Source: CAIXSC01 sp046349915 (lineage in GTDB: Bacteria; Planctomycetota; Planctomycetia; Pirellulales; Pirellulaceae). From it: DNA of 64,000 bases. Under the pieces are notes generated by a model. That model was given only the letters and a program-made list of their open reading frames with translations. It ran no database searches and was not told the DNA's origin. Within the stretch, counting starts at the first letter, position 1. Every line of letters starts with the position of its first letter. Made by a program: the position numbers and the translations under genes. Shown in pieces: positions 1 through 9,159 of the stretch. The stretch covers positions 124,001 through 188,000 of the forward strand of contig JAXMBL010000006.1 in assembly GCA_046349915.1 (NCBI GenBank), given 5' to 3'.

Positions 1-349
1 ACAGCTCCAATCGCGGGATTTGTTCGAGACGACGTAAGAACTCGCGTCGTTTCTCGATCCGCCGCGCGTGATCGGCGGGCGTCTCGCGAGGCAACCGGTC
101 ATTGAAGCGAGTGTCGCCGAGACTGGTCGCGAACAGCGGGTTCTCCTCGACGTCAAAATTCCACGAATCCTCGAGGAGGCGAGCAAATCCGCTCGCGGCG
201 GTGGGTGAATTCTTGGGCGACGGCTTTTCCTGAGCCAACAAAGGAGTTCCTCCGAGGCATCCCAGCCAGCACAACATCCACACGAGGACCGATTCGGATC
301 GTTGGAATGGAACCGCACGAGAGCCAGAGGACGGTGATCGATTCCACAT
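1..349 (-). CDS. DUF885 family secreted protein, N-terminal part
   Basis: The gene runs off the left edge of the window, so only about 116 N-terminal codons are present. The ATG lies at 347-349 on the minus strand. Residues about 18-40 form a hydrophobic signal peptide ending near LLAQ, so the product is probably exported. After it comes the stretch NPLFATSLGDTRFNDRL, which resembles the opening of DUF885 (COG4805) proteins, a family of putative metallopeptidase-like proteins of unknown substrate. Any catalytic region lies outside the window. It is divergent from the M19 dipeptidase gene at 463, and the 113 bases between them must hold both promoters. Two secreted peptidase-like genes back to back may be co-regulated, but that is inference. 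The family call rests on a short segment. Confidence 0.72.
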   Translation of the reverse strand, partial: MWNRSPSSGSRAVPFQRSESVLVWMLCWLGCLGGTPLLAQEKPSPKNSPTAASGFARLLEDSWNFDVEENPLFATSLGDTRFNDRLPRETPADHARRIEKRREFLRRLEQIPRLEL

Positions 350-462
350 AGAGCGACCTGGAATGCTTGGGTTGAGGGAAAGCGCCCGACGAGTGAAATT
401 GCGAACTGCGGGTCTTTGGCCGTGGTTTTGCTCGTGGCGGTTCGGCATTATAAAGAGGACCT

Positions 463-1728
463 ATGAAATCGAAACCCATTCACCGTAATTCGCGCCGCAA
501 CCTCGCTTGGGCCGCCCTGACGTGGTTAGCGCCCCTGGCCGCTGGCTGGTCGCTCGCCGTCAATGGGTCGCTCGCCGCCGACCGTCCGCCGATCGTGGTC
601 ACCGAAGAAGCTCGGCGAGTGCACTCCGAGGGTTTCGTTTTCGACGGCCATAACGACTTACCGTGGACTTTGCGCACGGAAGCCTCCTCGTCGTTTGACA
701 AAGCCGACATTGCGGGCCCCGTGCCTAAGTTCCACACCGATTTGCCTCGGTTGCGAAAGGGTGGAGTCGGCGCGGTTTTTTGGTCGGTCTACGTCCCCGC
801 CGAAACGTCGAAACAAGGCAAAGCCTTGCTGCAGACGCTCGAACAGATCGAGTTGGTCAAGGCCATGATCGCTCGCTATCCCAACGATTTCGCTTGGGCT
901 CTCACTGCCGACGATGTGCTGGCGGCTCGCCGCCAAGGCAAGATCGCGTCGCTGGTCGGCGTCGAGGGCGGTCATTGTATTGAGGATTCATTAGAGAACC
1001 TGCGACGGCTGCACTCGCTGGGCGCCCGTTACATGACTCTGACGCATTCCGACACATTAGCCTGGGCCGATGCGGCGACTGACGCCCCGCGTCACAACGG
1101 CCTGAACGCCTTCGGCGAGGAAGTCGTGCGCGAAATGAATCGGCTGGGCATGTTGGTCGATCTTTCTCACGTTTCACCCGAGACCATGCGGCATGCTCTG
1201 CGGGTGACTCGAGCGCCGGTGATTTTCTCGCATTCGTCGGCTCGAGCGGTGGCGGATCATCCACGCAATGTTCCCGACGACGTGCTGAAGTTGGTCACAG
1301 CGAATGGCGGCGTCGTGATGGTGAACTTCTTCTCGGGGTTTATTCACCCCGAGTCGGCTCGTCGGCGAGCCAACATGTTTCAGGTAAGCCGGGAACTGCG
1401 CGAGAAGCACCCAACAGACGAAGCCTACAAGGCTGCTCGACGACGCTGGGAGGCGGCGAATCCGATTGAACGTGGATCGGCGCACGATGTGGTGGATCAC
1501 ATCGAGCAAGTGATTCGAGTGGCGGGGATCGATCATGTGGGGCTGGGCTCGGACTACGACGGCATCACCATGACGCCGCGACAATTGGAAGATGTCTCCA
1601 CGTTCCCCGTGATTACTCAAGAATTGCTGAATCGCGGCTACAAACCCGATCAGATCCATCGCTTGATGAGCGGCAATGTGCTGCGAGTGATGAAGCGGGC
1701 GGAAGAAGTGGCGAAGTCCATGCAATAG
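463..1728 (+). CDS. membrane dipeptidase (peptidase family M19)
   Basis: A 421-residue renal-dipeptidase-type enzyme. These are zinc enzymes that hydrolyse dipeptides, often with a D- or dehydro residue at the C-terminal position. Visible motifs in order are FDGHNDLPW (His63 and Asp65, metal ligands), GVEGGH (the bridging glutamate), LTHSDTLAW, DLSHVS, FSHSSAR and GLGSDYDG, all in the family order. Residues 1-39 are an Arg-rich n-region and hydrophobic core ending around SLAAD, a signal peptide, so it acts outside the cytoplasmic membrane. GAGGA lies just before the ATG. Length is normal for the family. The neighbour at 1817 is on the same strand but 88 bases away and functionally unrelated. 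Confidence 0.93.
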   Translation: MKSKPIHRNSRRNLAWAALTWLAPLAAGWSLAVNGSLAADRPPIVVTEEARRVHSEGFVFDGHNDLPWTLRTEASSSFDKADIAGPVPKFHTDLPRLRKGGVGAVFWSVYVPAETSKQGKALLQTLEQIELVKAMIARYPNDFAWALTADDVLAARRQGKIASLVGVEGGHCIEDSLENLRRLHSLGARYMTLTHSDTLAWADAATDAPRHNGLNAFGEEVVREMNRLGMLVDLSHVSPETMRHALRVTRAPVIFSHSSARAVADHPRNVPDDVLKLVTANGGVVMVNFFSGFIHPESARRRANMFQVSRELREKHPTDEAYKAARRRWEAANPIERGSAHDVVDHIEQVIRVAGIDHVGLGSDYDGITMTPRQLEDVSTFPVITQELLNRGYKPDQIHRLMSGNVLRVMKRAEEVAKSMQ

Positions 1729-1816
1729 CTTCGCTCAACGCATCTGCAATCGTAACTACCTTGGTCGCTCAAGACGCGGCAACGGCCGACGCTGATTTTT
1801 TGGAAACTGGTTCTCC

Positions 1817-3322
1817 ATGACTCCTCGATTCGATGATCAAGATGGTTCGCGCCGCCCTCCTCGACGGCCTCCTTTCGGAGGAGGAGGAGTAGGTGGTGGT
1901 GGTGGTGGACGGGGTGGTAGCGGTCGAGGAGGCGGCAGTTACGGAGGCGGCGGTTACGGAGGACCACGCGGCGGTGCTCGCGGGGATTTTCGCGGGGGCC
2001 CTCGGAGCGAGGGATATCCTGACGAAGGTCGCAGTGGAGGTGGACACGATCTGCCGGGCGCGTCGTTGCCTGTCCCCCCGGGACTCAACCGTTCGCTCGA
2101 AGCGCCGCGTGAGTTGCCCGAAGTCTATTTGCAGACTCCCACCAGTCATCCCTTGGTGTACCGCAAGCGGATCAATCGAGTTTTAGGAAATCCGCGAGCG
2201 GGCGATCTGGTCGTCGTTTACCACTCAGACAACGAACTTCTCGGATACGGGCTCTACAATCCCAAATCCGAGATGGCGGTACGAATGCTGCAGTGGAATG
2301 GCGAACCGCCGGGTGAGTTGTTTTGGGAGGAGCGGTTAGCGGAAGCGGTAAGCCTCCGTCGCGACCTGCTGAAACTCGACGAAGTCACGGACGCCTACCG
2401 GCTGGTGCATGCCGAGTCGGACGGACTCTCGGGGCTTGTCATCGACAAACTGGGCGATGTCCTTTCCGCCGAGGTGTTTTCGCTGGCGATGTGGCAGCGA
2501 GCGGAGGAGATTGTACGTCGGTTAGCCGTTCGCTGTGGAATCAGTCGCTGGACGATTCGCGCCGCGCCCCACACGTTGGCGCAAGAGGGGTTCTTGGGCG
2601 AACCGCGGGCTTCGGAGGGTTTTCCGGAGCGAGTAACGATTCAGGAGTTTGGCACGCGGTTCCGCGTCCGTTTCGCGGGCGGACATAAGACCGGCTTTTT
2701 CTGCGATCAGCGTGATAATCGGCGACAGCTAGCGTCGTACTGCGCCGATCGATCGGTGCTTGATCTGTGCTGCTATTCGGGTGGATTCGCGGTTCAAGCC
2801 AAGCGATTGGGCAAGGCGGCCGAGGTGACGGCGGTCGACTTGGACGAGGCGCCGTTGCAGTTGGCTCGCGAAAACGCCAACCTCAACCAAGTGCGAGTGA
2901 ACTTCGTACAAGCCGACGCCTTTGCCTACATGCGCGACATGCTGCGACTTAATCGACAGTACGACGTCGTGGTGCTCGACCCGCCTAAACTGATCACCAA
3001 TCGAGCGGAACTGGAAGAGGGGACGCAAAAGCACTTCGACTTGAACCGACTTGCCATGCAGTTGGTCAAACCGGGCGGCGTGTTGTTGACGTGCAGTTGC
3101 GCCGGTTTGTTGCCCGAGGACGAGTTCTTCAAGATGCTCTGCGCAGCGGCTCGGCAAGCAGGTCCGCTGCTCGAAGGCCAAATTACACCCAATGGCCGTC
3201 CACGTCATGCCGCGAGAACTCTCCAGGTGCTCGCGCGTACGGGAGCGGCGGCGGACCACCCCGTCGTGGCTCATTGCCCCGAGACGGCTTACCTCAAGGC
3301 ATTCTGGCTGCGACTGCTGTGA
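1817..3322 (+). CDS. RlmI-like 23S rRNA (cytosine-C5) methyltransferase with Gly/Arg-rich N-terminus
   Basis: Residues about 95-501 match the COG1092/RlmI architecture. A PUA-like RNA-binding domain (around PLVYRKRINRVLGNPRAGD) is followed by a Rossmann methyltransferase with the SAM loop LDLCCYSGGFAV, the catalytic-region motif VVLDPPKL, and TCSC near the C-terminus. RlmI methylates C1962 of 23S rRNA; that exact target is inferred here. The first 85 or so residues are unusual: residues 20-75 are almost entirely Gly, Arg, Ser, Tyr and Asp with several RGG triplets, like RGG boxes of RNA-binding proteins. No later in-frame start would remove this stretch while keeping the PUA domain intact, and the reading frame is open throughout. 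The protein is about 100 residues longer than usual members. Confidence 0.88.
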   Translation: MTPRFDDQDGSRRPPRRPPFGGGGVGGGGGGRGGSGRGGGSYGGGGYGGPRGGARGDFRGGPRSEGYPDEGRSGGGHDLPGASLPVPPGLNRSLEAPRELPEVYLQTPTSHPLVYRKRINRVLGNPRAGDLVVVYHSDNELLGYGLYNPKSEMAVRMLQWNGEPPGELFWEERLAEAVSLRRDLLKLDEVTDAYRLVHAESDGLSGLVIDKLGDVLSAEVFSLAMWQRAEEIVRRLAVRCGISRWTIRAAPHTLAQEGFLGEPRASEGFPERVTIQEFGTRFRVRFAGGHKTGFFCDQRDNRRQLASYCADRSVLDLCCYSGGFAVQAKRLGKAAEVTAVDLDEAPLQLARENANLNQVRVNFVQADAFAYMRDMLRLNRQYDVVVLDPPKLITNRAELEEGTQKHFDLNRLAMQLVKPGGVLLTCSCAGLLPEDEFFKMLCAAARQAGPLLEGQITPNGRPRHAARTLQVLARTGAAADHPVVAHCPETAYLKAFWLRLL

Positions 3323-3371
3323 AGGATCGACTGTGAACAATCGACGACGGTCGAAGGCAGGAACCTAAGCG

Positions 3372-5564
3372 ATGACCACGACAGACGAAGAACTAGCGCG
3401 CGGTTGGCGAGTACATCAGGCGGGCGATAAGGTCGCGGCCGAACGGATCTATCGAGACACCTTGGCCCGCGACCCCAACAGCGCCAATGGCTGGTGCTAC
3501 CTAGGCATCGCCCTGCACGACCAAGAGCGGTTCGATGAATCGGTGGCCGCCTATCGGCAAGCTCTGCGGCTCCAGCCGCAGTTCCCCGTTGCTTTGAATA
3601 ATCTGGGGAACACGTTTCGCTCGCAGCGTCGCCTGAAGGAAGCGTTGACGTGCTTCGACGAAGCCATCCGCTTGAAGCCCGATTACCTCAACGCCCACAA
3701 GAACAAGGGAACTGCGCTGCTGTGGGAGGGCTTTATTCCCGAAGCGCTCGCCTGCTACTCGCAAGCGCTCGCCCTGGCGCCCGAAGACGCCGAGTCGCAC
3801 AAGAATGTCGGCGTGATTCGCCTGTTGCAAGGCAATTTCGCGGAAGGGTGGCGAGAATACGAGTGGCGGCAAAAAGCGGTTGCTCGCCTGCTCCCCGACG
3901 TTGAGCTACCGCGATGGGCCGGCGAGTCGCTCGCCGGTCGCACGATCTTGCTGGTCAGCGAACAGGGCCTGGGCGACACCATCCAATTCGTCCGGTATGC
4001 GGAGCTGCTCAAACAGCGATACAACTGTCGAGTGGCATTGGCAACGCTCAAACCGCTGCTTCCTTTGTTGGCTCGTTACCCAGCCATCGACGAGTTATCG
4101 GTAATGGGGGAAGCAATTCCGCGAGCCGATTTTTGGCTGCCGCTTCTGAGTTTACCGCTGGCGTTGGGGCATGAGAGCGTCGAGAGTTTTCCCACTCAAG
4201 CCAGTTATTTGACGGCGCCAGAGGACTTGATTGAGCGATGGCGACAAGAGCTATCGGCTTATCCAGGGTTCAAGATCGGCGTGGCTTGGGCGGGCAGCGC
4301 GAGTTATCAGGCGGATCGCTATCGGAGCTTTCCACTCAAACAGTTGCTCGCTCCGTTTGCTCGCTTGGCGGGCGTGCGATTCTTCAGCCTGCAGAAAGGC
4401 CCTGGCGTTGAACAGTTACAGACCACCGCCGGGTTGGCGGATGTGGTCGACTTTGGAGATCGCTTGGACGCGTCGGGGCCGTTTCTCGATACGGCCGCAA
4501 TCATGAAGAACCTGGACCTCGTCATCACGGCCGATTCGGCGGCGGGACATTTGGCGGGCGCCCTGGGAGTCCCCTACTGGCTCGCCCTGTCCAAGGTTCC
4601 CGATTGGCGCTGGATGCTCGACCGAGACGACTCGCCATGGTATCCCTCCGTGCGTCTCTTCCGTCAGAACACCATGGGCGATTGGAATGACGTGTTCCAG
4701 CGGATGGCCGACGCCGTGGTCGCCGAAACACCTCCAGTGCGACTGAAACGACCCGCGGAATATCGCGTGGCGACGACCGGCCACAATCGACTGGCTCTCA
4801 CTCGCCATGGCCTGTTGCTCTACAACCGCCATGATCGCTACATCGGTCGATCGATCGAACAGTATGGCGAATTCTCGGAGTGGGAATGCGAGCTCTTTCG
4901 GCAGCTGTTGCGACCGGGAGCGGTCGTGATTGAAGCGGGCGCGAATATCGGCTCGCACACGGTTCCGCTCGCCAAGATCGTGGGGCCAGCGGGCCGAGTG
5001 TACGCGTTCGAGCCGCAGCGGATTGTGTTTCAAACGTTGTGCGCCAACGTAGCGTTGAACAGCTTGGACCAGGTGGATTGCCGCTGCGAGGCCTTGGGAA
5101 CAACGCCCGGCTCGATCGTCGTCCCTCGCCTGGATTACGACCAAGAAAACAATTTCGGTGGACTTGGGCTGGGGCAGTATCAAACTGGCGAGCAGGTGGC
5201 AGTGACCACCATCGATGGCTTGAATCTGGAGCGGCTAGACTTCCTGAAGGCCGACGTCGAAGGGATGGAACTCGACGTGCTGCGAGGCGCCTCCGCGACG
5301 CTCGAGCGTCATAAGCCGCTGCTTTATCTGGAGAACGATCGACAAGACCGCTCCCCGGCCCTCTTGGGTCATCTCTTGGGCATCGGCTATCGACTCTATT
5401 GGCATCTCCCGCCCATGTATTCGCCGCAAAACTACTACGCAAATGCGGAGAACATTTTCGGCGGCATTGTCTCGGTCAACGTCTTTGGCGTTCATGAGTC
5501 CCATAAGGCGAATGTGGTGGGACTAAAACCGATTACGGCGGCTCACGAGTTTTGGCGGGAGTAG
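3372..5564 (+). CDS. TPR / glycosyltransferase-9-like / FkbM methyltransferase fusion protein
   Basis: A 730-residue, three-part protein. Residues 5-165 are tandem TPR units (NSANGWCYLGIALHDQERF and following). Residues about 185-450 resemble the domain that often follows TPRs in planctomycete and proteobacterial glycan proteins, related to ADP-heptose transferase (GT9), with EQGLGDTIQF, GVAWAGS and ITADSAAGHLAGALG. Residues about 495-700 are an FkbM-type SAM methyltransferase with VIEAGANIGSHTVPLAK and YAFEPQ. No signal peptide is seen, so it is probably cytoplasmic and may build or O-methylate surface polysaccharide. It starts 49 bases after the rRNA methyltransferase gene with AGGA upstream, so cotranscription is possible. 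The substrate is unknown, and the GT9-like part may have lost catalysis. Confidence 0.82.
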   Translation: MTTTDEELARGWRVHQAGDKVAAERIYRDTLARDPNSANGWCYLGIALHDQERFDESVAAYRQALRLQPQFPVALNNLGNTFRSQRRLKEALTCFDEAIRLKPDYLNAHKNKGTALLWEGFIPEALACYSQALALAPEDAESHKNVGVIRLLQGNFAEGWREYEWRQKAVARLLPDVELPRWAGESLAGRTILLVSEQGLGDTIQFVRYAELLKQRYNCRVALATLKPLLPLLARYPAIDELSVMGEAIPRADFWLPLLSLPLALGHESVESFPTQASYLTAPEDLIERWRQELSAYPGFKIGVAWAGSASYQADRYRSFPLKQLLAPFARLAGVRFFSLQKGPGVEQLQTTAGLADVVDFGDRLDASGPFLDTAAIMKNLDLVITADSAAGHLAGALGVPYWLALSKVPDWRWMLDRDDSPWYPSVRLFRQNTMGDWNDVFQRMADAVVAETPPVRLKRPAEYRVATTGHNRLALTRHGLLLYNRHDRYIGRSIEQYGEFSEWECELFRQLLRPGAVVIEAGANIGSHTVPLAKIVGPAGRVYAFEPQRIVFQTLCANVALNSLDQVDCRCEALGTTPGSIVVPRLDYDQENNFGGLGLGQYQTGEQVAVTTIDGLNLERLDFLKADVEGMELDVLRGASATLERHKPLLYLENDRQDRSPALLGHLLGIGYRLYWHLPPMYSPQNYYANAENIFGGIVSVNVFGVHESHKANVVGLKPITAAHEFWRE

Positions 5565-5684
5565 TGGACGAACGGCCGTCCGACATGCGAAACTTAGGGA
5601 CATTCGAAGTTCCGCTGGCATGCCAACAGCGGAGCATTGGGCGGTTGCTCCAGTTTCACTCCACCTGACGTTTCGAGCGTTTCC

Positions 5685-6584
5685 ATGAATCAAACCACGC
5701 GGCGTTCCGTTCTGCTCCAAGGGATTTCACTCGCGGGCGCGATGGCGCTGAACAAGGTATCGAGTGCGATCGACCCGATCGCTCGCAACGGCAAACCCAA
5801 GTTCAAGTTCAGCCTCGCCGCCTACAGCTACCGCGAACTGCTCAACGGCAAGTCGGCCAAACTGACTCTGGAGGATTTCGTCCGCGACTGCGCTGCCATG
5901 GGACTCGAAGGGACCGAGCTCACTTCGTACTACTTTCCCAAGGACTTGACGACCGACTACCTGAGAAACCTGAAGAAGCTGTGCTTCGAGTTGGGATTGG
6001 ATGTCAGCGGCACGGCGGTCGGCAACGACTTTGGGCATCCACCGGGCGAGAAGCGAGACGAACAGATCGCCATGGTCAAGAAGTGGGTCGACTATGCCGA
6101 GATTCTTGGCGCGCCGGTCATTCGCGTTTTCGCGGGTCATGCCAAGGCGGGCGCTTCGCCCGAAGAATCACACAAGTTGATGGTGGCGGGTTTGGAAGAG
6201 TGCTGTGACTATGCGGGTAAGCACGGCGTGATCCTGGCGCTGGAAAATCATGGCGGTCCGACCGCCACGGCCGAGGGACTGCTGGCATTCGTCAAGGATG
6301 TGAAGAGTCCCTGGTTTGCGGTCAATCTGGATTCGGGGAACTTCAATACTCCCGATCTTTACGGCGATCTGGCGAAAATCGCTCCCTACGCCGTGAACGC
6401 TCAGATCAAGGTGGTGGTGCACGGCCCCGAGAAGAAGAAACAGCCCAGCGACTTTGGGCGGCTGGCCAAAATCCTCCGGGATGTCGGCTACCGCGGCTAT
6501 GTCGTGTTGGAATACGAAGAGCCGGGGGATCCGCGCGTCGAGTGCCCCAAGTTCGTTGATCAATTGCGAACGGCTTTCGCGTAA
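5685..6584 (+). CDS. sugar phosphate isomerase/epimerase family protein (xylose isomerase-like TIM barrel), Tat-exported
   Basis: A 299-residue protein. The start at 5685 is chosen because it opens directly with a twin-arginine signal (MNQTTRRSVLLQGISLAGAM); the upstream in-frame extension has no signal features. The body is an AP-endonuclease-2/xylose-isomerase-like TIM barrel (COG1082): FKFSLAAYSYRELL, GLEGTELTSYYFP, GAPVIRVFAGHA, LALENHGG, FAVNLDSGNF, YVVLEYEEPGDP. The Glu, His and Asp residues in these strands are typical metal ligands. Planctomycetes have many exported members whose substrates (probably free or phosphorylated sugars from polysaccharide breakdown) are unknown. No operon partner is evident; the next gene starts 254 bases downstream. 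Confidence 0.88.
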   Translation: MNQTTRRSVLLQGISLAGAMALNKVSSAIDPIARNGKPKFKFSLAAYSYRELLNGKSAKLTLEDFVRDCAAMGLEGTELTSYYFPKDLTTDYLRNLKKLCFELGLDVSGTAVGNDFGHPPGEKRDEQIAMVKKWVDYAEILGAPVIRVFAGHAKAGASPEESHKLMVAGLEECCDYAGKHGVILALENHGGPTATAEGLLAFVKDVKSPWFAVNLDSGNFNTPDLYGDLAKIAPYAVNAQIKVVVHGPEKKKQPSDFGRLAKILRDVGYRGYVVLEYEEPGDPRVECPKFVDQLRTAFA

Positions 6585-6838
6585 GCCGACAGTCAGGGAA
6601 CTGCCTCGGCGACTTGCTCCCCCTTTTCCGCCGTGACAAGGAGGGGTAACTTGGCGTCGTTCCTGGGAATTTCGCGACTTCGATGCCAGCCGCGTCGCTG
6701 GTTCGGCGGGTCGCGGAACCCGTGAAGCATCTCGCGTCTCGGTGGTTTTGGGGGCTCCCACTACCCCGGATGCGACAAGGCACTAGAGTGGGATCGTATT
6801 CAACTGGGATTGTCCATATTCGATAAGGAGTTGGTTTG

Positions 6839-7432
6839 ATGAGTTCGCTCGTAACACAGCCCGCGCCGGCGTTCAAGGCGACCGCCGTGATGTCCGATGG
6901 TTCGTTCAAGGAAATCAGCCTGGCTGATTACCGCGGCAAGTACGTGGTGCTGTTCTTCTATCCGCTCGACTTCACCTTCGTTTGCCCCACCGAGATCATC
7001 GCGTTTTCGGAACGAGCAGCCGACTTCGAAAAGCTGAACGCTCAATTGATCGGCGTCTCGATCGATAGCCATTTCACTCACTTGGCTTGGCGTAACACGC
7101 CGCGAGCGGAAGGCGGCTTGGGACAGATCAACTATCCGCTGGTCGCTGACCTGAACAAGCGCATTTCGCAAGACTACGGTGTGCTGCTCGGCGCCGGAAT
7201 CGCCCTCCGCGGCCTGTTCCTCATCGACCGTGACGGCGTGGTGCGTCACGAGGTGGTGAACGATCTGCCGCTGGGTCGTAGCGTGGACGAGGCGCTACGA
7301 GTCGTTCAAGCATTGCAGCACTTCGAGCAGCATGGCGAAGTGTGCCCGGCCAACTGGCAATCGGGCGCTCGCACCATCAAGCCGACGGTTGCGGACAGCA
7401 AGACGTTCTTCAATGCTGAATACGGCAAGTAG
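6839..7432 (+). CDS. 2-Cys peroxiredoxin (AhpC/Prx1 type)
   Basis: A 197-residue thiol peroxidase that reduces H2O2 and organic hydroperoxides in the cytoplasm. The peroxidatic motif FTFVCPTE gives Cys49, and the resolving cysteine is in EVCPANW near residue 170, so it is a typical 2-Cys enzyme. Other family features are VLFFYPLDF, GVSIDSHFTHLAW, the YPLVAD segment and RGLFLIDRDG. The ATG at 6839 is preferred over the TTG three bases upstream because AAGGAG lies at 6825-6830, eight bases away. No ahpF/ahpD or thioredoxin gene is next to it. The 254-base upstream region has no recognisable OxyR or PerR site that I can support. It is followed by a hairpin at 7459-7491. Confidence 0.95.
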   Translation: MSSLVTQPAPAFKATAVMSDGSFKEISLADYRGKYVVLFFYPLDFTFVCPTEIIAFSERAADFEKLNAQLIGVSIDSHFTHLAWRNTPRAEGGLGQINYPLVADLNKRISQDYGVLLGAGIALRGLFLIDRDGVVRHEVVNDLPLGRSVDEALRVVQALQHFEQHGEVCPANWQSGARTIKPTVADSKTFFNAEYGK

Positions 7433-7458
7433 TTCAAGAACTTGTCCTTGATCTAGCT

Positions 7459-7491
7459 GCGGGACTCAAGGGCGAGCCCTTGATGTCCCGC
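7459..7491 (+). terminator. hairpin after peroxiredoxin gene (possible terminator, no U-tract)
   Basis: GCGGGAC-TCAAGGGC pairs with GCCCTTGA-T-GTCCCGC: 15 paired bases with a single bulged T and a two-base loop, 26 bases after the stop codon. There is no T run after it, so it could be a terminator of a factor-dependent type, an mRNA 3' stabiliser or a REP-like element. Confidence 0.5.
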
Positions 7492-7628
7492 GACGCTTCC
7501 CGCCGGTTTCTCGACGGGTGCGAGGTGCGGGGAGCGATTCTGGCCCCACCCGCTCCGATTAGTCGCCAAGATCCTTCTGCCCCGCCACTCGCTCTCTCGC
7601 CCGGCCCACCTATCGCTAGAGGTGCTTG

Positions 7629-8960
7629 ATGTCGAAGATTGGACGAATCGTCGCAGTTTTGGGGATGCAGATTTCCGTCTGGCTGGCGGGAGTCGCCTGC
7701 GGTGCGTGGGGAATAGCGGCCGAGCCGCCCGCGGGATTCCGCCGTGTCTTCAATGACACGGATTTGACCGGCTGGCATGGCATGGCTCACTTCGACCCCT
7801 ACAAGCTCGAGGCGATGACGCCCGAGGAACGCGAGAAGAAGTTAGCCGCGGACACCGAGGATGCTCGCAAGCATTGGCGAGTGGAAAGCGGCGAACTGGT
7901 GAACGATGGCCACGGGACTTATCTGACGACCGACGAGGAGTTCGGCGACATCGAATTCCATGTGGAATACAAGACCGTCGCGTTGGCGGATAGCGGCATT
8001 TACCTGCGAGCCACTCCGCAGGTGCAGATTTGGGACTACACCAAAGCAGGTGGCAAGTGGGATCGCGGCGCCGACAAGGGGTCGGGAGGACTCTTCAACA
8101 ATGCGAAAGGCGCTCCGGGGCGTGATCCGCTGATCTTGGCGGATAAGCCGTTCGGCGAGTGGAATTCGTTTCGCATCACGATTGTGGGCGAGCGAACCAC
8201 CGTCTATCTGAATGACAAGCTCGTCGTGGATCGGGCTCGATTAGAGAACTACTGGCAGCGCGACAAGCCCTTGCGCCGCCGCGGGCCGATTCAACTGCAA
8301 ACACATGGCGGCGAGATCCGCTGGCGAAACCTGTTTGTGCGAGAGATTCCCGCCGAGGAAGCAAACGCGTATCTGCGAGCAGTGCGTGGCGAAGGCTACA
8401 AGGATCTCTTTAACGGCAAGGATCTCGACGGCTGGGACGGCGCCGTGGCGGACTACGAAGCGAAAGAAGGAGTGATCGTCTGCAAACCGGGCAAGGGAGG
8501 AGTCCTGTTCACGAAAGAGGAGTTCACCGACTTTGCGTTCCAGGTGGAATACAAGATGCCCGCCGCTGGCAACAACGGATTGGCGTTGCGTTACCCCGGA
8601 CAAGGTCGTGCGTCGTATGTCGGCATGTGCGAGATTCAATTGCTGGATGACGAAGATGCCAAGTACGCGAAGCTCGACCCACGTCAGTACACAGGTTCTG
8701 TTTACGGCATGGCCGCTCCCGCTCGCGGTTTCAACCGCCCGCTGGGTGAATGGAATTTCATTGAAGTCGAGGTGAAAGGTCCGGTTATACATGTCGAATT
8801 GAACGGCACTCGCATCGTCTCTTCCGACGTCAGCAAGATCACTCAATTCATGGGCGACTTGCCTCATCCCGGCAAGGATCGCTTGAGTGGTTCCGTGGGG
8901 TTCGCGGGTCATAACGACCCGGTCGCCTTCCGTAACGTGCGAATCAAGCCGCTCCAGTAA
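7629..8960 (+). CDS. secreted protein with two DUF1080 (3-keto-disaccharide hydrolase-like) domains
   Basis: A 443-residue protein with a signal peptide (residues 1-33, ending near GIAAEPP). Two copies of the DUF1080 domain follow, about residues 37-240 and 255-443. Each has the family opening (FNDTDLTGWHG and LFNGKDLDGWDG), a concanavalin-like beta-sandwich pattern with FGDIEFHVEYK and FTDFAFQVEYK, and the closing pattern in which a sugar-binding strand leads to IRWRNLFVREI or VAFRNVRIKPL. Some DUF1080 proteins are now known as 3-keto-glycoside hydrolases; planctomycetes have dozens. The ATG at 7629 is used rather than the TTG at 7626. It probably acts on polysaccharide outside the membrane. 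Whether both domains are active cannot be judged from sequence. Confidence 0.88.
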   Translation: MSKIGRIVAVLGMQISVWLAGVACGAWGIAAEPPAGFRRVFNDTDLTGWHGMAHFDPYKLEAMTPEEREKKLAADTEDARKHWRVESGELVNDGHGTYLTTDEEFGDIEFHVEYKTVALADSGIYLRATPQVQIWDYTKAGGKWDRGADKGSGGLFNNAKGAPGRDPLILADKPFGEWNSFRITIVGERTTVYLNDKLVVDRARLENYWQRDKPLRRRGPIQLQTHGGEIRWRNLFVREIPAEEANAYLRAVRGEGYKDLFNGKDLDGWDGAVADYEAKEGVIVCKPGKGGVLFTKEEFTDFAFQVEYKMPAAGNNGLALRYPGQGRASYVGMCEIQLLDDEDAKYAKLDPRQYTGSVYGMAAPARGFNRPLGEWNFIEVEVKGPVIHVELNGTRIVSSDVSKITQFMGDLPHPGKDRLSGSVGFAGHNDPVAFRNVRIKPLQ

Positions 8961-9008
8961 TCAGCGACCTCACGTCACTTCTCGATCAACCGGCAACTCG
9001 ATCCATAG

Positions 9009-9072
9009 TCGTGGATCGCTCCGCGATCCAACGCTTTTGTTCCGGTACGTTGGCTCGCAGAGCGATCCACGA
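9009..9072. repeat. intergenic inverted repeat with 12-bp outer stem
   Basis: TCGTGGATCGCT at 9009-9020 is perfectly complementary to AGCGATCCACGA at 9061-9072, and inside it CCAACG (9028-9033) pairs with CGTTGG (9048-9053). The structure lies 48 bases after the DUF1080 stop codon and 88 bases before the carbamate kinase fusion gene. No T run follows it. It looks like a dispersed palindromic element rather than a classical terminator. Confidence 0.7.
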
Positions 9073-9159
9073 CGATAGGAATCCCAACGACTCGCCGCAC
9101 GGCGCCCGCGCACCGTCTCCTTTCACGTTACAATGAAGGCAGCGTGAGAGGAGACGAAC

